A model generated the notes under the pieces. It was not told where the DNA came from. It saw only the letters and a list, made by a program, of their open reading frames with translations, and searched no databases. A program made the position numbers and the translations under genes. This document shows, piece after piece, positions 1-5,228 of a stretch of DNA of 6,804 nt; the first letter of the stretch is position 1; each line of letters opens with the position of its first letter. The stretch comes from Chloroflexia bacterium (GTDB lineage: Bacteria; Chloroflexota; Chloroflexia; Thermomicrobiales; UBA6265), in assembly GCA_013698285.1 (NCBI GenBank), contig JACCVE010000630.1, positions 1 through 6,804 of the forward strand. Reading direction: 5' to 3'.

Positions 1-1
1 G

Positions 2-658
2 AGCCGGGGCGCCCCGCCACGCGACCGTCGCCCCGACCCCAACGTCGCGGACGGGTACGGCAACGGGCCCGGCGGCGAACCCCGGACCGAACGGGCCGAG
101 CGGATGGGGCGCCAAGAGCGGCCGGACCGGATGGAGCGGCCAGCCAGGCTGAATCAGCCGCGCCCGGATCGGGTCGATGCCGAGGAGGAGACGGTCGCCA
201 AGGAGATCGTCGGCACCCTGCTCGGGCACATGGGCATCCGGGCCGAGGTGGTCGCCACCGACAACCCGTCCCTGGTCCCGCCGGACGACGAGGAGCCCCC
301 GACCATCTTCATCGATATCCTGGGTCGCGACCTCGGGCACCTGATCGGCCGCCGGGGCGACAACCTGGGGCAACTGCAATACCTGGTCAACTTGCTCGTC
401 AACCACCGCCTGGGGACATTCAGCCGGGTGATCCTCGACGTCGAGGGGTACAGGTCGCGGCGGGAGGAGTCGTTGATCGGCCTGGCCGAGCGGGTGGCGC
501 GGCAGGTCGCCCGGGGCGGGCAGCCGATCACCCTGGAACCGATGCCGCCTAACGAGCGACGGATCATCCACCTGATGTTGCGGCCGAACCCGGCCGTCTC
601 CACCGAGAGCCACGGCGAGGGCAGCATGCGCCGGATCACGGTCCTGCCGCGTGACTGA
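2..658 (+). CDS. jag: Jag/KhpB RNA-binding protein (KH + R3H domains), 5' partial
   Basis: Single-stranded RNA-binding protein of the Jag (SpoIIIJ-associated)/KhpB family. Family members act in the cytoplasm, often with the small KH protein KhpA, and affect cell elongation and envelope growth. The frame is open from base 2 to the stop at 656-658. The first ATG (104) has no clear Shine-Dalgarno and lies inside an Arg/Pro/Gly-rich stretch typical of the linker between the Jag-N domain and the KH domain, so the true start is probably upstream of the window. Counting from Met at 104, the KH domain covers about residues 30-115 with the GxxG loop as GRRG at 82-85. The R3H domain covers about 120-184 with the R-x3-H signature at R152/H156 and the usual family ending (VSTESHGEG...RRITVLPRD). 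The last 8 bases overlap the next gene. jag normally follows yidC near the chromosome origin, which would fit but cannot be seen here. The family call is firm; the missing N-terminus is inferred. Confidence 0.9.
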   Translation, partial: SRGAPPRDRRPDPNVADGYGNGPGGEPRTERAERMGRQERPDRMERPARLNQPRPDRVDAEEETVAKEIVGTLLGHMGIRAEVVATDNPSLVPPDDEEPPTIFIDILGRDLGHLIGRRGDNLGQLQYLVNLLVNHRLGTFSRVILDVEGYRSRREESLIGLAERVARQVARGGQPITLEPMPPNERRIIHLMLRPNPAVSTESHGEGSMRRITVLPRD

Positions 659-1664
659 ACCTCCCCGTCGTCGCCCGGCCGTACGGCCCGCGACCCCCCA
701 ACCGGCCCCGAGGGTTCCCGAGCCGGTCACCCCCCGCCAGCCCCTGGCGGCCGGGCACACGTTCACGGCGATCCAGTCGCACCGGACGCCGCAATACCTG
801 GTGATAGGCCACATCACCGCCGACCTCCAGCCGGATGGGCGGGTCGTCCTCGGCGGCACGGCGCTCTATTCCGCCCTGACGGCGGTGAAGCTGGGCTGGC
901 GCACGGCGATCCTGACCCGGGGCGTCTTCGGCCGCACGGTCGCGGGGATGGATGTGCCTGGCCTAGACGCCTACGCGGGTGACCTGAGCATCATCTGCCA
1001 GGAGGCCGAGGTGCCGACGACCTTCGTCAACGAGTACCAGGCCGACCGCCGGGTCCAGACGATCCGCCACTGGGCCGGGGAGATCGACCTGCGGGGCCTG
1101 CCACCCCACTGGCGCAACGCCCGGATCGTCCACCTTGGCCCGATCGCCCAGGAGATCGACCAGCGCCAGACCGGGGCCCTGACCCCGGAGTTCCTCGGCG
1201 CCACTCCCCAGGGCTGGATGCGCGAGTGGCCGCGCGAGGGGGGCGGCAAGGTCCGTCACGTCGCCCTGCGGCTGGCCCCGTCCCTGCTCGGCCGGATGGA
1301 CGGCCTGGTCGTCAGCGTCGAGGAGATCTCGCAGTCCCGGGATGCCGTCGAGCGGGTCGGCCGCCATCGCCTGAGCGCGATCACCCAGGGGCCGGGCGGG
1401 GCGCGGATCCTCCACGGCGGGCAGCAGACCGACCTGCCGGGGTTCAACGTGAAGACGGTCGACCTGACCGGCGCCGGAGACGTCTTCGCGACGGCCTTCT
1501 TCATCCGGGCCGCCAGCCAGGACGGGGCCGCCGTCACGGCGGGCCGGTTCGCCAACGCCGTCGCCGGCCTCAGCCTGCGCTCGGTCGGCTCCGACGGCAT
1601 CCCGACGATGGCCGAGGTCGAGGCCCTGCTGGCGGCGAACCCGGACCCCGCGCTGAGCCGGTGA
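651..1664 (+). CDS. PfkB/ribokinase-family carbohydrate kinase
   Basis: Predicted ATP-dependent kinase of a sugar or nucleoside-like substrate; the substrate cannot be named from sequence. Of 337 residues, about 1-47 are a Pro/Arg-rich, probably disordered extension and the kinase fold starts near YLVIGHITADL (49-59). The N-terminal glycine motif is GGTALYSALTAVKLG (68-82), which lacks the Asn common in ribokinases. The C-terminal PfkB signature is intact as DLTGAGDVFATAFF (271-284), with the GAGD anion hole at 274-277 and the catalytic Asp at 277. The fold then ends with the usual helical region (FANAVAGLSLRSVG). The segment LGATPQGWMREW (182-193) resembles the 'TPQGW' motif of an uncharacterised bacterial PfkB subgroup. 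The start is a GTG with no Shine-Dalgarno, overlapping the jag stop by 8 bases, which points to translational coupling. A later GTG at 801 would remove the extension but also lacks a ribosome site. The fold is certain, the substrate unknown. Confidence 0.88.
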   Translation: MTEPPRRRPAVRPATPQPAPRVPEPVTPRQPLAAGHTFTAIQSHRTPQYLVIGHITADLQPDGRVVLGGTALYSALTAVKLGWRTAILTRGVFGRTVAGMDVPGLDAYAGDLSIICQEAEVPTTFVNEYQADRRVQTIRHWAGEIDLRGLPPHWRNARIVHLGPIAQEIDQRQTGALTPEFLGATPQGWMREWPREGGGKVRHVALRLAPSLLGRMDGLVVSVEEISQSRDAVERVGRHRLSAITQGPGGARILHGGQQTDLPGFNVKTVDLTGAGDVFATAFFIRAASQDGAAVTAGRFANAVAGLSLRSVGSDGIPTMAEVEALLAANPDPALSR

Positions 1665-1757
1665 CCCCTTGGACCGGTGAGCCGTTGGCCCCGGGTCGTT
1701 CGCGCGATGTACGCCCCAATGCGACCGAACGGATCGTTGAATGTTGTGATATCTGTC

Positions 1758-1850
1758 GTAGGGGCGCCGATCGCTGCGCCTTTCAATGGCACGTGTGGTT
1801 TGTTCTCGGACAATCGTTAGGCGGAAGGCCGTAGCAAGCAGCGCCCCTAC
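1758..1850. repeat. 93-bp segment with 10-bp terminal inverted repeats (MITE-like candidate)
   Basis: GTAGGGGCGC at 1758-1767 is the exact reverse complement of GCGCCCCTAC at 1841-1850. The DNA between is less GC-rich than its surroundings and contains no gene. The left arm can instead form a local hairpin, GGCGC (1763-1767) with GCGCC (1776-1780) followed by TTTC, a weak terminator-like shape downstream of the kinase gene. Arms of the type GTAGGGGCG.../...CGCCCCTAC recall short interspersed repeats I have seen in Chloroflexota and cyanobacterial genomes. No clear target-site duplication is visible. It could be a remnant non-autonomous element, a transcript stem or chance. Confidence 0.4.
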
Positions 1851-1903
1851 AGAATGTGTGCCAAAATCGACGACGTGACCCTGGAGGGCACGGGAGGCCG
1901 GGG

Positions 1904-1909
1904 TATACT
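1904..1909 (+). promoter_or_regulatory. Candidate -10 box (TATACT) for gltX
   Basis: TATACT matches the bacterial -10 consensus at five of six positions and stands out in GC-rich DNA. A transcript would begin near 1916 and give a leader of about 43 bases to the ATG at 1959. No good -35 hexamer is visible at 16-18 bp; CTGGAG at 1881-1886 is poor. Confidence 0.45.
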
Positions 1910-1941
1910 CCGGCGATCGCTTCCACCATGCCCGTTTCCCC

Positions 1942-1947
1942 AGGAGG
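1942..1947 (+). promoter_or_regulatory. Shine-Dalgarno AGGAGG deciding the gltX start
   Basis: A full-consensus AGGAGG ends 11 bases before the ATG at 1959. It favours that start over the in-frame ATG at 1854, which has no ribosome site and lies upstream of the -10 candidate. Confidence 0.7.
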
Positions 1948-1958
1948 ACCCGCCCCCG

Positions 1959-3551
1959 ATGACCGCGACCGCTGCCCAGTCGCCCGTGACAACGCTGGAT
2001 GAGACCGGGACCGTGATCGCGGGTCGGGCCGTCCGGGTCCGGTTCGCGCCGAGCCCGACCGGTTCGCTGCACATCGGCGGGGCCAAGACGGCGCTGTTCA
2101 ACTGGCTGTTCGCCCACGGCGAGGCGCGTCGGCAGGGCCTGACCGGTACGTTCATCCTGCGGGTCGAGGACACCGACCGCAATCGCCTCGTCCCCGGCGC
2201 CGAGGAAGGCCTGCGGGATGCCCTCCGCTGGCTCGGCCTGATCTGGGACGAGGGGCCGGACGTCGGTGGCCCGGCGGAACCCTACCGGCAGAGCGAGCGC
2301 ACCGAGACCTACCTGGCGGCGGCCGAGGACCTGATCGCCGGGGGGCACGCCTACCGGTGCTACTGCACCCGGGACCGGCTGGAGCGGGTCCGGACCGAGC
2401 AGCAGGCCCGGGGCGAGGCCCCGGGGTACGACCGCCACTGTCGCGCCCTCCCCCCGGAGGAGCGGGCGGCGCAGGAGGCAGCGGGCCTGCCGTCCGTCGT
2501 CCGCTTCGCGACCCCGCGCGACGGCGAGACCGTGGTCCGGGACATGATCCGGGGCCCGATCACGTACCAGAACGTCAACCTGGAAGACCTGGTCCTGCTC
2601 AAGTCGGACGGTTACCCGACCTACCACCTGGCCAATGTGGTCGACGATCACGAGATGGACATCAGCCACATCATGCGCGGCGACGAGTGGATCCCGACGG
2701 CGCCGGTCCATACCCTGCTCTACGCCGCCCTCGGCTGGGAGATGCCTGCGATCGCCCACCTGCCGCTGATCCTGGCCCCGGGTGGGGGGAAGCTCTCCAA
2801 GCGCCACGGTTCGACGGCGGTCGAGGAGTTCAGGACGCAGGGCTACCTGCCCGAGGCCCTATTGAACTACCTGGCCCTCCTCGGCTGGAGCTTCGACGCC
2901 TCGACCGAGCTGTTCCCGCCGGAGCGGTTGCTGGAGAGCTTCACCCTGGCCCGGGTCAGCCCCTCCCCGGCCACCTTCGACTACGCCAAGCTGCGCTGGT
3001 TCAACCAGCAGTACATCAACCACGTCATCTCGGTCGATGACCTGGCCGGGCGGGTCCTGCCCTTCCTGAGCGGGGCCGGCCTGGTCCCCGATGGTCCTGC
3101 TGACGCTTCCCACCCCGCCTTCGGCCAAGTGCGGGAGTTGTCGGCCCTGCTCAAGGACCGGTTGGAGACCCTGGCCGACGCGCCGGAGCACATGCGCTTC
3201 TTCCTGGTCGACGAGTTGGACCCCTACGACCCTGCTCTGCTGGTCCCCAAGAAGGTCGAGCCCCTCGACGCCCTGGCGGCGCTGGAGGCGGCGGGGACGG
3301 CCCTGGCCGGGGCGGATCTGGCCGACGAGGCCGGCACCGAAGTCAAGATGCGCGCGCTGGCCGACGAACTCGGCCTTAAGGCCGGCCAGCTCTTCATGGC
3401 GATCCGCGTCGCCACGACTGGCCGGACCCAGTCGCCCGGCCTCTTCGCCACCCTGCGGGCGATCGGGCCCGAGCGGGTCGGAGAACGGATGGCGCGGGCG
3501 GTCGACGCCCTGCGCCGGCACGGTGACGAGGTGGTCGGGGCGGACGACTGA
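1959..3551 (+). CDS. gltX: Glutamyl-tRNA synthetase
   Basis: Class I aminoacyl-tRNA synthetase that charges tRNA(Glu) with glutamate in the cytoplasm. Length from this start is 530 residues, slightly above the usual 460-500 because of about 25 extra N-terminal residues and a loose C-terminal end. The Rossmann catalytic domain opens with FAPSPTGSLHIGG, with the HIGH motif as HIGG at 38-41. A zinc-finger-like insertion has CYC (C134, C136) and Y157-x3-C161. The second class I signature is KLSKR at 278-282. The C-terminal half is the helical anticodon-binding region seen in bacterial GluRS. The ATG at 1959 is chosen for its AGGAGG and the upstream -10 box; an in-frame ATG at 1854 would add 35 residues of non-conserved sequence. 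Many Chloroflexota lack GlnRS and use a GluRS that also charges tRNA(Gln) for GatCAB amidation. Whether that applies here cannot be read from this window. No T-box leader is seen. Confidence 0.96.
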   Translation: MTATAAQSPVTTLDETGTVIAGRAVRVRFAPSPTGSLHIGGAKTALFNWLFAHGEARRQGLTGTFILRVEDTDRNRLVPGAEEGLRDALRWLGLIWDEGPDVGGPAEPYRQSERTETYLAAAEDLIAGGHAYRCYCTRDRLERVRTEQQARGEAPGYDRHCRALPPEERAAQEAAGLPSVVRFATPRDGETVVRDMIRGPITYQNVNLEDLVLLKSDGYPTYHLANVVDDHEMDISHIMRGDEWIPTAPVHTLLYAALGWEMPAIAHLPLILAPGGGKLSKRHGSTAVEEFRTQGYLPEALLNYLALLGWSFDASTELFPPERLLESFTLARVSPSPATFDYAKLRWFNQQYINHVISVDDLAGRVLPFLSGAGLVPDGPADASHPAFGQVRELSALLKDRLETLADAPEHMRFFLVDELDPYDPALLVPKKVEPLDALAALEAAGTALAGADLADEAGTEVKMRALADELGLKAGQLFMAIRVATTGRTQSPGLFATLRAIGPERVGERMARAVDALRRHGDEVVGADD

Positions 3552-3574
3552 GGACGGAAGTCGGTAGACGGGAG

Positions 3575-3602
3575 GCGTAAGGCGTAAGACGTAAGACGTT
3601 AG
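3575..3602. repeat. Heptamer tandem repeat, four units
   Basis: Four consecutive 7-bp units lie 23 bases after the gltX stop: GCGTAAG, GCGTAAG, ACGTAAG, ACGTTAG (consensus RCGTAAG). The array is non-coding and less GC-rich than its surroundings. Similar CGTAAGA-type arrays occur between genes in Chloroflexota as short variable tandem repeats. No function is evident, although a protein-binding array is possible. Confidence 0.75.
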
Positions 3603-3731
3603 GGGGCAGGGCCAAGACGGTCGGGTCCTGCGGCGTAACGTCGGGAGGGTCGGCGGCGACTCATCCCCGGTGTCGATCGGCGGTGGGTTCGCCGGGTCCG
3701 GTCGCTGGCGATCGGGGCGGACTGACCGGAT

Positions 3732-3736
3732 GGGAG
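3732..3736 (+). promoter_or_regulatory. Shine-Dalgarno GGGAG deciding the rhodanese start
   Basis: GGGAG lies 9 bases before the ATG at 3746 and 6 bases before the adjacent in-frame GTG at 3743. The upstream GTG at 3683 has no comparable site. Starting at 3743 or 3746 places the twin-arginine motif near the N-terminus, as Tat signals require. Confidence 0.55.
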
Positions 3737-3745
3737 TGGCTCGTG

Positions 3746-4852
3746 ATGACGGATCAACGACGGGTGTCTCGGCGGGCGTTCGCCGGCCTCCTGGGGATGG
3801 GCCCGCTGGCTGGCCTCGGGCGGGGGATGGTGCGCGCGGTGGGCGGCCCGGTGGCCGGGGTCTCGTCGGTCGACCACGTGTCCTCCGCCGCCTTGTCCCA
3901 AGCGTCGCCCGCCGCCTCACCCCAAGTCGTCCCCGGGGCATCCCCGGACGCGGTTGAGGGCTATGCCTATCCGGAGTGGTTGGTCGATCCGGCCTGGGTG
4001 ATGGCGAACGGGGCGGACCCCGCGGTGCGGGTCGTGGCCCTGACCCCGGCGGCGGACTTCGCGGCCGGGCACGTCCCCGGTGCCGTGGGGATCGATTGGC
4101 CAGCCTTCGAGTTGGGCGACACCGGCGAAGAGGCGATTACCGCTTGGGAGGAGGCGGCCGCCGCGACGCTGGCGGCCCTCGGCGTCGGCCCGGACCAGAC
4201 GGTGGTGGCCTACGACGGGGGGACGCTGTTTGCCGCCCGGCTCTGGTGGGTGCTGGACTACCTCGGTCACGGCGACGTGCGCATCCTGAATGGCGGGTTG
4301 CCCGCCTACCTGGCGGCGGGCGGGCCCGTCGAGGCCGGGCCGGTCGAACCCGAGGCCGCCGTCGACCCGTACCCCGTCCGGTCCCGGCCCGAGACCCTGG
4401 CGACCCTGGACGAGGTGCTGGCCGGATTGGGGGACGAGGCGGTAGTGCTGGTCGATGCCCGGCGGCCGGAGGAGTACGTCGCCGGGCACATTCCCGGCGC
4501 GATCAACCTCCCCTACCCCGCCAATGCCGAACCCGTCCCGCCCGGATTGCCGCTCCCCGGCCCGGCCGGGACACCGGCGACCGGGGCGGCCGACGACCCC
4601 GCCGCGCGTCCCCTCCCTCTGGTCTGGAAGCCGGCCGCCGACCTGCGCGCCCTCTATGCCGACCTCGGCGTAACCCAGGTCAAGACCGTAATGCCCTACT
4701 GCACCACCGGTGTTCGCTCGGCCGTGACCGCGTTTACCCTGCGGCTGGTCGGGTACGAACGCGTGGCGCTCTACACCGGGTCGTGGGCCGAGTGGGAGCG
4801 CGACCCGACCACGCCGAAGGAGACGGGGGACGGTTCGGGGACGCCGCGATAG
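3746..4852 (+). CDS. Tat-exported tandem-rhodanese sulfurtransferase
   Basis: Predicted thiosulfate or 3-mercaptopyruvate sulfurtransferase (SseA/TST type), which moves sulfane sulfur from a donor to cyanide or a thiol through a cysteine persulfide. The 368 residues begin with MTDQRRVSRRAFAGLLG, a twin-arginine motif (S8-R9-R10-A11-F12) before a moderately hydrophobic stretch, so export as a folded protein by Tat is likely. An Ala/Ser/Pro-rich spacer runs to about residue 70. The first rhodanese domain (about 76-195) is inactive in the usual way, with Asp157 of YDGG at the cysteine position. The second (about 217-351) has the active loop C319-TTGVR and the family ending YTGSWAEWERDPTTP. It also has a Pro/Gly/Ala-rich insertion (about 259-295) not usual in cytoplasmic SseA. 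The cleavage site is unclear and there is no lipobox cysteine. Spacing of 194 bases from gltX suggests a separate transcript. The domain call is firm, the donor substrate unknown, and export a good inference. Confidence 0.88.
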   Translation: MTDQRRVSRRAFAGLLGMGPLAGLGRGMVRAVGGPVAGVSSVDHVSSAALSQASPAASPQVVPGASPDAVEGYAYPEWLVDPAWVMANGADPAVRVVALTPAADFAAGHVPGAVGIDWPAFELGDTGEEAITAWEEAAAATLAALGVGPDQTVVAYDGGTLFAARLWWVLDYLGHGDVRILNGGLPAYLAAGGPVEAGPVEPEAAVDPYPVRSRPETLATLDEVLAGLGDEAVVLVDARRPEEYVAGHIPGAINLPYPANAEPVPPGLPLPGPAGTPATGAADDPAARPLPLVWKPAADLRALYADLGVTQVKTVMPYCTTGVRSAVTAFTLRLVGYERVALYTGSWAEWERDPTTPKETGDGSGTPR

Positions 4853-5142
4853 GCGGTGACGCCGGCCGCGCGCCGTACTTTCCCGTCCCCTCCCCAACGC
4901 GGGCCGCTTTCCCGTGCCTCCCCGGTTCTCCGGCCACCGCCACGCGGCCACCGCGTGGTCTGCGGTCCAGAGGGGCGCCCGTCCCTTCTCCGGGTCGTGG
5001 GGGGTGCGGCCGACCGTCCCAAGCCCCTGGACTAATCATCGCCGGCGTAGGGACCGGTGCGGTGACGGCGTGGAAAACACCCCATCTGGGCCCGGCCGGC
5101 TCGTCCCCCGGTGTTTGGGGGCGACCCGAAGGGGCGCTCGGG
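4853..5142. other. Non-coding spacer, C-rich, several hairpins
   Basis: No supported gene lies here; the open frames crossing it have no ribosome site and no recognisable domain. It contains the perfect hairpin listed separately. Further on, CCCCC (5105-5109) pairs with GGGGG (5117-5121), with flanking TCG/CGA extending the stem around a bulged T. Then CCCGA (5125-5129) pairs with TCGGG (5138-5142), ending directly before a TTGACA box. None is followed by a T-tract. They may together stop or slow transcription from the rhodanese gene before the next promoter. Confidence 0.5.
4940..4958 (+). terminator. Perfect 8-bp GC hairpin, possible non-canonical terminator
   Basis: CCACGCGG (4940-4947) and CCGCGTGG (4951-4958) form an 8-bp stem with a CCA loop, 87 bases after the rhodanese stop. 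The stem is very stable but no T-run follows, only TCTGCGG, so it is not a classical intrinsic terminator. High-GC bacteria may use such U-less hairpins to protect 3' ends or with Rho, and that is an inference here. Confidence 0.35.
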
Positions 5143-5171
5143 TTGACAGTTGGCTAGGGTATCGTTACCCT
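5143..5171 (+). promoter_or_regulatory. Candidate sigma-70 promoter for the regulator/MFS unit
   Basis: A perfect -35 box TTGACA (5143-5148) is followed, after a 17-bp spacer, by TACCCT (5166-5171), which keeps the key TA...T positions of the -10 box. The transcription start would fall near 5178. The -10 box sits in one palindrome and the start point in another. GATAAT (5180-5185) is a better -10 match but lies 31 bp from TTGACA and has no -35 of its own. Confidence 0.5.
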
Positions 5172-5200
5172 GCCATTCAGATAATGCTGAATGGTTACCC
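5157..5200. promoter_or_regulatory. Operator-like cluster of inverted and direct repeats
   Basis: GGGTA (5157-5161) and TACCC (5166-5170) form an inverted repeat around TCGT. CCATTCAG (5173-5180) and CTGAATGG (5187-5194) form a perfect 8-bp inverted repeat around ATAATG. GTTACCC also occurs twice in direct orientation, at 5164-5170 and 5194-5200, exactly 30 bp apart, about three helical turns. The block overlaps the candidate -10 and start point and is far less GC-rich than the flanks. It is a good candidate binding site for the winged-helix regulator encoded next (autoregulation inferred). Confidence 0.55.
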
Positions 5201-5228
5201 GATCGTGAATAACATGGGGATGCGGCCG

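Noticed and set aside
1665..1958. T-box riboswitch upstream of gltX
   Set aside because: No T-box core (AGGGTGGNACCGCG-like) or specifier/antiterminator arrangement is visible, and the -10 candidate leaves a leader of only about 43 bases.
963..2807. A 614-codon open frame on the minus strand, antisense to the kinase and gltX
   Set aside because: It mirrors two well-supported genes, crosses the spacer between them and its translation shows no domain. Long antisense frames are expected in very GC-rich coding DNA because stop codons are rare.
3606..3631. GCAGG/CCTGC stem-loop as a gltX terminator
   Set aside because: It has only 5 pairs with a 16-base loop and no T-tract.
3683..3745. GTG at 3683 as the rhodanese start
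   Set aside because: It has no Shine-Dalgarno and would bury the twin-arginine motif about 30 residues from the N-terminus. The ATG at 3746 has GGGAG at a good distance.
4871..4915. Possible G-quadruplex on the minus strand opposite the C-runs
   Set aside because: Only three closely spaced G-runs are present and the fourth is about 15 bases away, which is weak in such GC-rich DNA.
2859..4951. Other long minus-strand open frames (2859-3941 and 3917-4951)
   Set aside because: They are Arg/Gly/Pro-rich translations opposite gltX and the rhodanese gene, with no recognisable motifs.
4971..5137. AGGGGCGC at 4971-4978 and 5130-5137, matching part of the inverted repeat at 1758
   Set aside because: An 8-mer of this composition is expected about once by chance per strand in a window of this size and GC content, and these copies lack the second arm.
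3976..5157. A 393-codon + strand frame overlapping the rhodanese gene in another phase
   Set aside because: The rhodanese frame has conserved motifs and a catalytic loop. This one gives Arg/Gly/Pro-rich low-complexity sequence and runs on through a hairpin-rich non-coding stretch.
4914..5228. N-terminal extension of the winged-helix regulator back to 4914
   Set aside because: The extra codons cross the perfect hairpin, the promoter and the palindromes, have no ribosome site and encode Arg/Pro/Ser-rich sequence without similarity to the family.
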